Positions 1-6,386 of a stretch of DNA of 12,134 nucleotides are shown here, piece after piece. A program made the position numbers and the translations under genes. Position 1 is the first letter of the stretch. Each line of letters begins with the position of its first letter. Under the pieces are notes generated by a model. That model ran no database searches. It was not told the DNA's origin and saw only the letters and a list, made by a program, of their open reading frames with translations. The DNA is from an uncultured Oscillospiraceae bacterium. Lineage in GTDB: Bacteria > Bacillota > Clostridia > Oscillospirales > Oscillospiraceae. The stretch covers positions 1 to 12,134 of the forward strand of contig CAJUPS010000093.1 of NCBI GenBank assembly GCA_910588045.1, read 5' to 3'.

Positions 1-146
1 TCGCTCCTACCTCAAATGTCTCCTCTTCCTTTGTTCGGTTTTCAGGGTGTGATCAAGAGTGTGTATTCTTAGAATAGCGTGTTCCAAGCATTCAACGAGC
101 ACTTTTTATTCCAGAGGATAGCACGATGTTTCTTGTGAAGAAGAAA
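1..146 (+). other. Probable 23S-5S rRNA spacer, no gene
   Basis: No convincing coding region or tRNA is visible here. The stretch lies directly upstream of the 5S gene and is much more A/T-rich than the coding sequence that follows. The motif TTGTTCGGTTTTCAGGG near positions 32-48 resembles sequence often found just after 23S genes in Firmicutes, so this is probably the internal spacer of an rRNA operon whose 23S gene lies to the left of the window. That identification is an inference from position and resemblance; no 23S 3' end can be seen. Confidence 0.5.
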
Positions 147-197
147 GTAGCCTTCTTAAAGTTTTCTTTGCTTACTTTCTTTTTCAAAAGAAAGTAA

Positions 198-198
<1 letters not shown>
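147..198 (-). repeat. Dispersed hairpin repeat, copy 1 (reverse orientation)
   Basis: A perfect 13-bp stem (171-183 with 186-198, CTTACTTTCTTTT / AAAAGAAAGTAAG) is flanked on the left by AAAGTTTTCTTTG. Read on the - strand it is hairpin, then CAAAGAAAACTTTAAGAAGG. This is almost the same as copy 2 at 3066-3111, except that the outer stem pair differs in a compensated way (T-A here, C-G there). The stem ends at the first predicted base of the 5S rRNA. A further echo, GAAAGTAGCC, lies near 143-152. It could act in rRNA processing or be an inserted miniature element; the function is unknown. Confidence 0.7.
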
Positions 199-312
<114 letters not shown>

Positions 313-317
313 ATACT

Positions 318-349
318 GGGGACAGTCGAAAGACTGTCCCCCCTTTTTT
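318..349 (+). terminator. Rho-independent terminator of the rRNA operon
   Basis: A perfect 10-bp stem (318-327 GGGGACAGTC with 332-341 GACTGTCCCC) closes a GAAA tetraloop and is followed by CC and six T residues. This is a textbook intrinsic terminator placed right after the 5S gene. Confidence 0.95.
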
Positions 350-378
350 CGTTATTTTGATACATAGGAGGAGTGGAA

Positions 379-834
379 ATGGCGAGGCGGGAGACGGTCG
401 TGCTGACCAATATGTGTATGATCTACGACGGCGAGGGGAATATCCTGGTACAGGACCGGTTGGACCCGGATTGGCCCGGGGTCACCTTTCCCGGCGGACA
501 TGTGGAGTTGGGGGAATCCTTTACACGAGCGGTGATCCGGGAGGTCTGGGAGGAGACCGGGCTGACGATTGAGCATCCGCAGTTGTGCGGGCTGAAGCAG
601 TTCTGGGAGGACGACGGGACGCGGTATATCGTCATGCTCTATAAGGCGGACCGGTTCTCTGGAGAGCTGCGGTCCTCGGAAGAGGGAAAAGTGTTCTGGA
701 TCAAGCGGGGCGAGTTGGAGCAATACCGGTTGCCGGTGGGGTTTGATCAAATGATTTGTGTGTTCGAGGACGGCGAGCTGGGAGAGCAGTATGTCTACGA
801 GGAGGATGGGCAGGTCGTGAGGGAGCTGCTGTAA
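379..834 (+). CDS. Nudix hydrolase (MutT / 8-oxo-dGTP diphosphatase-like)
   Basis: A 151-residue cytosolic protein predicted to hydrolyse a nucleoside diphosphate linked to another group, with Mg2+ bound by the Nudix box. The box is complete at residues 40-62: G40, then E46, R54-E55, V56, E58-E59, G61 and L62, matching GX5EX7REUXEEXGU exactly. The length is normal for a single-domain Nudix enzyme. I chose ATG 379 because AGGAGG at 366-371 lies 7 bases upstream; the in-frame GTG at 373 would be only 1 base from it. The P-loop gene follows 15 bases after the stop, so the two are probably co-transcribed. Only about 16 bases separate the rRNA terminator from the ribosome binding site. The substrate cannot be read from sequence; an oxidised dNTP is a common but unproven annotation for this subfamily. 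Confidence 0.9.
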   Translation: MARRETVVLTNMCMIYDGEGNILVQDRLDPDWPGVTFPGGHVELGESFTRAVIREVWEETGLTIEHPQLCGLKQFWEDDGTRYIVMLYKADRFSGELRSSEEGKVFWIKRGELEQYRLPVGFDQMICVFEDGELGEQYVYEEDGQVVRELL

Positions 835-849
835 AGGGGGACGGTGCGC

Positions 850-1371
850 ATGATTTTCTTGATTGCGGGGGCTTCCCATACGGGGAAGACCGTCCTGGCG
901 CAGAAGCTGTTGGAGAAATACCACTATCCGTATCTCTCTATTGACCATCTGAAAATGGGGTTGATCCGCAGCGGGCATACCAGCCTTACACCGGAGAGCG
1001 ACGACCGCCTGCTGACGGATTACCTGTGGCCTATTGTCCGGGAAATGGTCAAGACAGCCATCGAAAACAACCAGAATTTGATCGTAGAGGGTTGCTACAT
1101 CCCCTTTGACTGGGCAAAAAGCTTTGGGGAGGAATATCTCTCCTATATTAAATACCGCTGTCTGGTGATGAGCGAAGCATACATCAGGGCGCATTTTGAC
1201 GACATCAGGCGGTACGCCAGTACCATCGAAAACCGGTTGGACGATGAGGGATGTACGTTGGAGGCCCTGCTCCGGGATAACGGGGAGACGCTGCGCAGGT
1301 GCCGGGAGGCCGGGGCGGAGTTCCTGCTGATGGATGGCGATTATCGGGTGGATGTGGACTGGTGGAATTAA
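850..1371 (+). CDS. P-loop NTPase / small-molecule kinase-like protein
   Basis: A 173-residue protein with an N-terminal Walker A motif GASHTGKT (residues 7-14). A hydrophobic strand ending in an acidic residue, NLIVEG (76-81), follows and could serve as Walker B. It resembles the broad group of AAA/zeta-toxin/2-phosphoglycerate-kinase-like P-loop phosphotransferases, which move the ATP gamma-phosphate to a small molecule; the substrate cannot be named. There is no partner antitoxin and the short length argues against a full zeta toxin. ATG 850 is preferred because the purine run ending at 840 is 9 bases upstream; the alternative GTG 844 would add two residues and sits too close. It probably shares a transcript with the Nudix gene upstream, which suggests nucleotide or nucleoside metabolism, but this is inference. 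Confidence 0.75.
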   Translation: MIFLIAGASHTGKTVLAQKLLEKYHYPYLSIDHLKMGLIRSGHTSLTPESDDRLLTDYLWPIVREMVKTAIENNQNLIVEGCYIPFDWAKSFGEEYLSYIKYRCLVMSEAYIRAHFDDIRRYASTIENRLDDEGCTLEALLRDNGETLRRCREAGAEFLLMDGDYRVDVDWWN

Positions 1372-1403
1372 CTGGATGTTATGTTCCGGAAAAGGAATAC
1401 AAT

Positions 1404-2075
1404 ATGTATAAGATTTTCGTGATTGAGGACGACGCCGTCATCGCTCGGGCGGTGGTGGAGCACATCGCCTCCTGGGGCTGGGAGGCCCGGAAGGCGGAGG
1501 ACCTGACCCATGTCATGGAGGAGTTCGCCGCCTTCGCGCCCCATCTGGTATTGCTGGACATCGGGCTGCCCTATCGGAACGGATACCACTGGTGCGCGGA
1601 AATCCGGAAGCGAAGCCAGGTTCCGATTGTGTTTCTCTCTTCGGCGTCGGACAATATGAATATCGTCATGGCCATGAACATGGGCGGGGACGACTTCGTG
1701 GCGAAGCCCTTCAGCCTGGAGGTCCTGGCGGCGAAAATTCAGGCGCTGCTGCGGCGGGCTTACGATTTCGGTGCGGCGCCGCTGCTGGAGTGCCGGGGAG
1801 CGGTGCTGGACACGGGGGACAATACGCTGCGCTACGAGGGACAGTCCCTGGAGCTGAGTCGGAACGAGTACCGGATCTTACAGGTGCTGTTGGAGCAGAA
1901 GGGGCGTACAGTGTCCCGGGATACCCTGATGCAGAAGCTGTGGGAGACGGACAGCTTTGTCGACGAGAATACGCTGACGGTGAACATGGCCCGGCTGCGG
2001 CGGAAGCTGGAGGGCGTCGGGCTGACGGATTTTATCCGGACAAAAAAGGGCATGGGCTATCTGATTGAGGGGTAA
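1404..2075 (+). CDS. OmpR/BceR-type response regulator
   Basis: A 223-residue transcription factor. The receiver domain (about 1-115) has the acidic pair E8-D9-D10, phospho-acceptor D52 in LLDIGLP, the switch residue S79 and K101 in the AKPF motif. A winged-helix DNA-binding domain (about 125-222) includes LSRNEYRILQVLLEQKGRTV and ends in the wing RTKKGMGYLIEG. The MNMGGDDFVAKPF stretch is typical of the BceR group, which senses cell-wall antibiotics. The ATG at 1404 is chosen because AAGGA at 1392-1396 sits 7 bases before it; the longer open frame from 1299 overlaps the upstream gene and encodes nothing recognisable. The sensor kinase starts 3 bases after the stop, so the pair is translationally close. 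No BceAB-type ABC transporter follows, which is unusual for this family. Confidence 0.93.
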   Translation: MYKIFVIEDDAVIARAVVEHIASWGWEARKAEDLTHVMEEFAAFAPHLVLLDIGLPYRNGYHWCAEIRKRSQVPIVFLSSASDNMNIVMAMNMGGDDFVAKPFSLEVLAAKIQALLRRAYDFGAAPLLECRGAVLDTGDNTLRYEGQSLELSRNEYRILQVLLEQKGRTVSRDTLMQKLWETDSFVDENTLTVNMARLRRKLEGVGLTDFIRTKKGMGYLIEG

Positions 2076-2078
2076 AAA

Positions 2079-3065
2079 ATGCGGCTGCTCTGGGGATATG
2101 TCAAAAGGAAATCTTGGCCGCTGGCGCTGCTGGGGGTGTGTGCGGGGCTGTTTGCATGGGTGCTGGCGCTGTACGACCTCCCGGCGGAGGCGGCGGGGTA
2201 CGGCGGGCTGCTGTGCCTGATCGTGCTGCTGACGGCGGGGGCGGTGGATTTCTTCCGGTGGCGGCAGCGGGTCAGGCTGCTGGAGAGCATCCAGGGGCAG
2301 GCGGCGCTGCTGCTGAGTCTGCTGCCGGAACCCCGGAACGCGGAGGAGGCGGCCTACCGGGAGATCATCAACGAGCTGGACGAGGACCGCCGGACGGCGG
2401 TGTCCGCTCTGGACGCCAGAAACCGGGAGGCGATGGACTACTACACCATGTGGGTCCACCAGATCAAGACCCCCATCTCCGCCATGGGGCTGATCCTCCA
2501 GGGGGACGACACGGAGCGGGGACGGGCGCTGGGCGCGGAGCTGTTCCGGGTGGAGCGGTACGTGGAGCTTGCGTTGAGCTACCTGCGGCTGGGGGGCGGC
2601 GCGTCGGACTATGTGATCCGGCAGGTGAACGTGGACAACGTGCTGCGGCAGGCGGCGCGGAAATATGCGCCGCTGTTTATCCGCGGAAAGGTGTCCCTGG
2701 AGCTGCGGGAGACGGGGCTGAAGGTGCTCAGTGACGAGAAGTGGCTCCAGCTGGTGGTGGAGCAGGTGCTGTCCAACGCGGTGAAGTATGCCCCCGGCGG
2801 GCACGTGACCGTATGGAGCGAGGGGGAGCGGCTGCTGATCCGGGACGACGGCGTGGGCATCGCGCCGGAGGACATGCCCCGAATCTTCGAGCGGGGATTC
2901 ACGGGGTACAACGGCCGGATGGACAAGCGGGCCACCGGCATCGGACTGTACCTGTGCCGGGAAATCTGCGGGAAGCTGGGGCACACCATCGACGCGGCAT
3001 CCGAGCTGGGGCGCGGGACGTGCATCACCATCGGACTGGCGCGGCCCTGCCTGGAAGTAGAGTAA
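2079..3065 (+). CDS. BceS-type intramembrane-sensing histidine kinase
   Basis: A 328-residue membrane sensor kinase. Two closely spaced hydrophobic helices (about 13-32 and 40-58) are joined by a very short outside loop with no sensor domain, the layout of intramembrane-sensing kinases. The phosphorylated histidine is H127 in WVHQIKTP. The catalytic ATPase domain shows an N box (VLSNAVKYAPGG), a G1 box (DDGVGIAPED), an F box (IFERGFTG) and a G2 box (ATGIGLYLCREI), all intact. In BceS systems the signal comes from the ABC transporter BceAB; here no transporter is adjacent, so it must either work with one encoded elsewhere or sense differently. The start lies 3 bases after the regulator's stop, with GAGGGG inside the end of that gene as ribosome binding site. 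A hairpin repeat begins immediately after the TAA stop. Confidence 0.93.
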   Translation: MRLLWGYVKRKSWPLALLGVCAGLFAWVLALYDLPAEAAGYGGLLCLIVLLTAGAVDFFRWRQRVRLLESIQGQAALLLSLLPEPRNAEEAAYREIINELDEDRRTAVSALDARNREAMDYYTMWVHQIKTPISAMGLILQGDDTERGRALGAELFRVERYVELALSYLRLGGGASDYVIRQVNVDNVLRQAARKYAPLFIRGKVSLELRETGLKVLSDEKWLQLVVEQVLSNAVKYAPGGHVTVWSEGERLLIRDDGVGIAPEDMPRIFERGFTGYNGRMDKRATGIGLYLCREICGKLGHTIDAASELGRGTCITIGLARPCLEVE

Positions 3066-3111
3066 CCTACTTTCTTTTGAAAAAGAAAGTAGGCAAAGAA
3101 AACTTTAGGAA
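3066..3111 (+). repeat. Dispersed hairpin repeat, copy 2; possible terminator
   Basis: A perfect 13-bp stem (3066-3078 with 3081-3093, CCTACTTTCTTTT / AAAAGAAAGTAGG) begins at the base directly after the histidine kinase stop codon. It is followed by CAAAGAAAACTTTAGG, the conserved flank of this family. It is placed like a transcription terminator, but no T-run follows the stem, so a role in mRNA 3'-end protection or processing is equally possible. The bases from here to the next promoter at 3180 hold no visible gene. Confidence 0.75.
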
Positions 3112-3179
3112 GGGGAATGGCTGCTTCTCGGGGGCGGGCGGAGAAAGCCTTGGAAACAGGGGACTCTACTGCTGGTCGG

Positions 3180-3209
3180 TTGACAGAAAGGCCGCCTTTC
3201 GCCTATACT
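3180..3209 (+). promoter_or_regulatory. Sigma-A promoter with palindromic operator in the spacer
   Basis: A consensus -35 box TTGACA (3180-3185) and a near-consensus -10 box TATACT (3204-3209) are separated by 18 bases. The spacer is almost filled by a perfect 7+1+7 palindrome, GAAAGGC-C-GCCTTTC (3186-3200). The start of transcription would fall about 3216, just before AAGGAGG (3217-3223) of the XRE gene, so the transcript has almost no leader. The palindrome is a likely repressor operator, most simply for autoregulation by the XRE protein; that is inference. Confidence 0.85.
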
Positions 3210-3231
3210 TGCGGCGAAGGAGGAATGCGCG

Positions 3232-4035
3232 ATGGCTAACTATAAAATCGACAATGGAAAATTCGGCGCGTTTTTGGTCCAACTGCGGAAGGAGAAGGGC
3301 CTGACCCAAAAGGAGCTGGCGGAGAAGCTGTACGTATCGGACAAGGCGGTGAGCAAGTGGGAGCGGGGGTTGAGCCTGCCGGACATCGCCCTTTTACAGC
3401 CCATGGCGGCAATGCTGGAGGTCAGCGTGACGGAGCTGCTCAGTGGGGAGTTTATCCCGGCGGACCGCTCCCTGACGGTGGAGGAGGTGGAGCCCCTGGT
3501 CAACGGGGCGCTGTCTATGAATCTGACCATGACCGCCCGGGAGAGGGAGGAGCAGCGGGAGCATAGGAGAAAGTGGGGCGGGCGGTTCGCCGCCGCTATT
3601 GCGGTCTGTGCGCTGGAGCTGTGGCTGCTGCGGCGGATAGAGTGGCTGTGGGGGGATTACACGGTGTACTCCCTTCTTGCACCGGCGATGGCGCTGGGGT
3701 TCGGGGTCTACCTGATTTTCTTCGCAAAGGAGAAGCTGCCCGCGTTTTACGACCAATACCAGCTGAACTTTGTCAGCGACGGCGCGTTCCGTATGAACGT
3801 TGTCGGCGTGCACTTCAACAACCGCAACTGGCCCCGCGTGCTCGACGCCATGAGGAGTTGGGCCTGCCTGACGCTGGCGGCGTGGGTGCCGGTCTACTGC
3901 GGGATTTACCTGCTGTTGGGGCTGTTTTTTTCGGACGAGTGGCTGCGGTCTATGGTGCTGCTGCCAATGGTCCTGTTTGGGATACTCGGAGGGCTATTCC
4001 TCCCGGTTGTTATTGTGGGCAGAAAATACGAATAG
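3232..4035 (+). CDS. XRE-family regulator with four-helix membrane domain
   Basis: A 267-residue protein with an N-terminal Cro/C1-type helix-turn-helix (about 11-66; LTQKELAEKLYVSDKAVSKW at 24-43) and a C-terminal half with about four hydrophobic segments (118-134, 144-164, 210-233, 240-262). The charged linker at 101-115 would lie in the cytosol. Between the second and third helices is a segment FVSDGAFRMNVVGVHFNN (180-197), which I recall as recurrent in clostridial membrane-bound XRE proteins; no function is known to me. The start is fixed by AAGGAGG 8 bases upstream. It is flanked by its own promoter and a strong terminator, so it is a single-gene unit. DNA binding at the membrane with autoregulation is the simplest reading; the signal and other targets are unknown. 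Confidence 0.88.
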   Translation: MANYKIDNGKFGAFLVQLRKEKGLTQKELAEKLYVSDKAVSKWERGLSLPDIALLQPMAAMLEVSVTELLSGEFIPADRSLTVEEVEPLVNGALSMNLTMTAREREEQREHRRKWGGRFAAAIAVCALELWLLRRIEWLWGDYTVYSLLAPAMALGFGVYLIFFAKEKLPAFYDQYQLNFVSDGAFRMNVVGVHFNNRNWPRVLDAMRSWACLTLAAWVPVYCGIYLLLGLFFSDEWLRSMVLLPMVLFGILGGLFLPVVIVGRKYE

Positions 4036-4040
4036 GAATA

Positions 4041-4078
4041 AAAGAGCGCTCGGACAAAACGTCTGAGCGCTCTTTTTT
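4041..4078. terminator. Intrinsic terminator between convergent genes, probably bidirectional
   Basis: AAAGAGCGCTC (4041-4051) pairs with GAGCGCTCTTT (4065-4075), extended inward by GGAC/GTCT with one G-T pair to a loop AAAAC. Six T residues (4073-4078) follow on the + strand, and TTTTATT follows on the - strand. It ends the XRE transcript and can end the transcript of the convergent HMA gene, whose TGA stop (4078-4080) touches its T-run. Confidence 0.92.
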
Positions 4079-4302
4079 CAGCCCACCAGCAGGCCCATGC
4101 CGTCCAGCAGGTCCTCCAGCGCGTCCTCGTCCAGGGCGTGGGTGACGGTCAGCGTGTGGTCGGGCAGGTTCACCCGGGCGGATCGGATCCCTGCCTTCTC
4201 CGCCAGGGCCTGGGACAGCTCCTCGCCGCAGGAAATGCAGTGGTTCTTCGCGGTGCAGAAGCCGCAGTTGGTGTAGGTGATGGTCAGCGTCTCCGTTTTC
4301 AT
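4078..4302 (-). CDS. Small HMA-like metal-binding protein with four cysteines
   Basis: A 74-residue protein resembling a single heavy-metal-associated (HMA, CopZ-like) domain. It has a first beta strand TETLTITYTN, a metal-loop region, a helix EELSQALAEKAG, and then the strand pairs ARVNL and HTLTVTH. Unlike classical HMA proteins, which carry one CXXC, it has two: C13-X2-C16 and C22-X2-C25, with a histidine at 21. C22-I-S-C25 sits where the usual CXXC would be; the first pair looks like an insertion at the end of strand 1. It could bind Cu, Zn or another soft metal, or a cluster. The start at 4302 is preferred because AGGA lies 8 bases before it; the longer frame from 4344 runs through a hairpin repeat. 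It lies downstream of the RACo-like gene on the same strand, so the two may be functionally linked. Confidence 0.8.
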   Translation of the reverse strand: MKTETLTITYTNCGFCTAKNHCISCGEELSQALAEKAGIRSARVNLPDHTLTVTHALDEDALEDLLDGMGLLVG

Positions 4303-4310
4303 GTTTCTTT

Positions 4311-4355
4311 TCCTAAAAGTTCCTTTTGATTCTTTTCCTTTCAAGGAAAAGAATG
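4311..4355 (-). repeat. Dispersed hairpin repeat, copy 3
   Basis: A 12-bp stem (4329-4340 ATTCTTTTCCTT with 4343-4354 AAGGAAAAGAAT) lies 6 bases beyond the stop codon of the RACo-like gene. Read on the - strand, the hairpin is followed by the flank CAAAAGGAACTTTTAGGA, matching the CAAAGAAAACTTTAGG flank of copy 2. The AGGA at the end of that flank is also the ribosome binding site of the small HMA gene. Compared with copy 4 (10194-10236) one inner T-A pair is replaced by C-G on both arms, a compensated change. It may terminate or attenuate transcription between the two genes. Confidence 0.75.
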
Positions 4356-4360
4356 GCTGC

Positions 4361-6286
4361 CTAAAATTGCACCGAAGGGAAGAGCCCGGCGTCGGTGTGG
4401 GGCAGGAAGCAGGCGGCGACGAACTCGTCCATGTACCCCGGCTCGTTGGACAGCTCCAGGTAGGTCATGGAGCGGCTGAGCTCGAAGACCTTCTCCCGGG
4501 CCTGGGAGCTGAGAAGCATGGCGTAGGCCCCCGTCTGGGAGGAGTTGCCGATGTAGTGGAAATTCTCCAGGGGGATGTCGGGGAACATGCCGATGGTGAC
4601 GGCGTTTTTCATGTTGATCCCGCTGCCGATGCCCCCGGCCACGTAGACCCGCTCGATCACCGACGCATCGAAGCCCAGGGAGGAGAGCATGGTCTGGGTG
4701 GCGGAGAAGATGGCCCCCTTGGCCCGGATGAAGTTCTCGATGTCCACCTCGTTGATGACCACATCCTTCACGCCGCCGGTGTCCTTCTGCCAGGCCAGGA
4801 CGTAGGAGCCCATGCCGTGCTCGTCGTGGAGCACCCGGTCGCCCTCCCGGACGAACTTGCCCTTGCCGTTGATGATGCCGCAGCGGAAGAGCTCGGCGAT
4901 GATGTCGATAATGCCGCTGCCGCAGATGCCCGCCGGGGCCACGCCGCCCACCACGGTCATGGTGGGTTCCATGGTCTCCTTGTCGATGGTGCACGCCTCC
5001 ACCGCGCCGTCGGTGGCCCGCATCCCGCAGGAGATGTCCCCGCCCTCGAAGGCCGGGCCCGCAGAGCAGGCGCAGCTCATGAGGAACTCACTGTTGCCGA
5101 AGACCAGCTCGCCGTTGGTGCCCAGGTCGATAAACAGGCTCATGGCCGGGTCGTTCCAAATCATGGACACCAGGGCACCGGCGGTGATGTCCCCGCCCAC
5201 GTAGCTGCCGATATTGGGGGCCACGATCAGCTCCGCCAGGGGGTTCATCTTCAGCCCGATGTCCCGGACGTACAGGTAATCCGTGCGGAAGAAGCTGGGC
5301 ACGAAGGGTTCCATCCGCACGGGGTCGGCGTGGAGGCCCAGGAGCAGGTGGTTCATGGTGGTGTTCCCCGCCAGGACCATGCGGTAGACCCGCCGGGGGT
5401 TGATCCCCGCCTCCCGGTACATGAAGGAGAGCATGGGGATGATGGACTCCTTGATGACCGCATCCTGGAGGCGCTTGCGGCCGCCGGGCTTGCCGGACTC
5501 GATGATGCGGTTGATGACGTCCGCGCCGTAGCGGATCTGCCCGTTGCCGCCGCTGGCCTTGGCGAGGATCTTTCCCGTCTCCAGGTCCACCAGCACCCCC
5601 GCCAGGGAGGTGGTGCCCAGGTCCAGGGCGAAGCCCACCAGGGGGTCGGTGGAATCCCCGGGGAGCACGTCCCGCATGAGGATGCGGTCCATGTCCCGGC
5701 TGATCACGCACCGGACCTTAAAGTTGCTCTCCCGCAGGACCTGGCTGAGGTTCCTGAGCACCGCATAGGGCAGCATGATGGCGCTCTCGTCCACGCCCGT
5801 GGTGGCCTCCACGGCCCGCAGCAACCGCTCGTTGTCGGGCATGGTGTCGTCCAGGGTGGGCTCGTCCAGCGTGAGGTCCAGGAAGCTTAAGTCGCTGCCG
5901 AAGGCGATGCCCGCGTCCTCCAGCCGGCGGCGGAGGTTTTCAAAGATGGCGATCTCCTCCGGGGAGGAGAGGTCGGCCATCTTCATCCGGGAGCGGTAGG
6001 CGGAGGCGATGTCGGGGACCTCAATCTCCGCGTCGCCGGTGACCGTGGCCAGGCAGGCCAGGCGCCAGCCCGCGTCGTACTCGTCCTTGGAGATGTGGCG
6101 GTTGATGGGGGCGTCCAGGCTGCCGGAGGCCAGGCGGACCCGGCACTTCCCGCAGACCCCGTTGCCGGAGCAGGGGGCGTCGATGGCCACGTTGGCCTTG
6201 CGGGCCACGTCCAGGAGCTTCTCGCCGGGGTTGGCGTCGATGACCACGCTCTCGCCGGTCTCGAAGCGGAAGGTGATGGTAAACAT
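4361..6286 (-). CDS. RACo-like 2Fe-2S / ASKHA corrinoid activator (DUF4445 type)
   Basis: A 641-residue cytosolic protein of the family of RACo, which uses ATP to drive electron transfer from its [2Fe-2S] cluster to the inactive Co(II) state of corrinoid methyltransfer proteins. The N-terminal plant-type ferredoxin domain (about 1-92) carries all four ligands C39, C45, C48 and C78. A linker (about 93-215) follows. The actin-like ATPase domain shows phosphate-1 motif DLGTTS (222-227), a phosphate-2 motif FIDLGTNGEL and an adenosine motif VAGGIGSG. The length is normal for the family. The ATG at 6286 has AAAGGAA about 11 bases upstream, slightly far. It has its own consensus promoter (6332-6360). 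No methyltransferase, corrinoid protein or B12 gene is in the window, so the partner is unknown; a neighbouring four-cysteine HMA gene lies downstream. Confidence 0.92.
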   Translation of the reverse strand: MFTITFRFETGESVVIDANPGEKLLDVARKANVAIDAPCSGNGVCGKCRVRLASGSLDAPINRHISKDEYDAGWRLACLATVTGDAEIEVPDIASAYRSRMKMADLSSPEEIAIFENLRRRLEDAGIAFGSDLSFLDLTLDEPTLDDTMPDNERLLRAVEATTGVDESAIMLPYAVLRNLSQVLRESNFKVRCVISRDMDRILMRDVLPGDSTDPLVGFALDLGTTSLAGVLVDLETGKILAKASGGNGQIRYGADVINRIIESGKPGGRKRLQDAVIKESIIPMLSFMYREAGINPRRVYRMVLAGNTTMNHLLLGLHADPVRMEPFVPSFFRTDYLYVRDIGLKMNPLAELIVAPNIGSYVGGDITAGALVSMIWNDPAMSLFIDLGTNGELVFGNSEFLMSCACSAGPAFEGGDISCGMRATDGAVEACTIDKETMEPTMTVVGGVAPAGICGSGIIDIIAELFRCGIINGKGKFVREGDRVLHDEHGMGSYVLAWQKDTGGVKDVVINEVDIENFIRAKGAIFSATQTMLSSLGFDASVIERVYVAGGIGSGINMKNAVTIGMFPDIPLENFHYIGNSSQTGAYAMLLSSQAREKVFELSRSMTYLELSNEPGYMDEFVAACFLPHTDAGLFPSVQF

Positions 6287-6331
6287 AGGTTTTCGTTTCC
6301 TTTCAGAGGGATTTCGGCTCTGCTATCCACC

Positions 6332-6360
6332 AGTATATCTGCCGGGAGGGAGATTGTCAA
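6332..6360 (-). promoter_or_regulatory. Sigma-A promoter of the RACo-like gene
   Basis: On the - strand, TTGACA (6355-6360) and TATACT (6332-6337) are separated by exactly 17 bases. Transcription would start near 6325, about 40 bases before the ATG at 6286. The promoter begins only 26 bases after the stop of the deaminase gene upstream, and no strong terminator lies between them (only a GGCC-rich palindrome without a T-run), so read-through from that gene is also possible. Confidence 0.85.
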
Positions 6361-6386
6361 GCGGGGTCTTTCGGGCCTTTGGGGCC

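Noticed and set aside
850..1371. Zeta-type toxin of a toxin-antitoxin pair
   Set aside because: The P-loop fits, but the protein is short, there is no adjacent small antitoxin gene, and it sits behind a Nudix gene as in a metabolic operon.
4277..5890. Long + strand open frame of about 537 codons
   Set aside because: It lies antisense to the RACo-like gene, is very rich in Gly, Val, His and Asp from reverse-strand codon bias, and shows no domain. The - strand protein has intact cluster and ATPase motifs.
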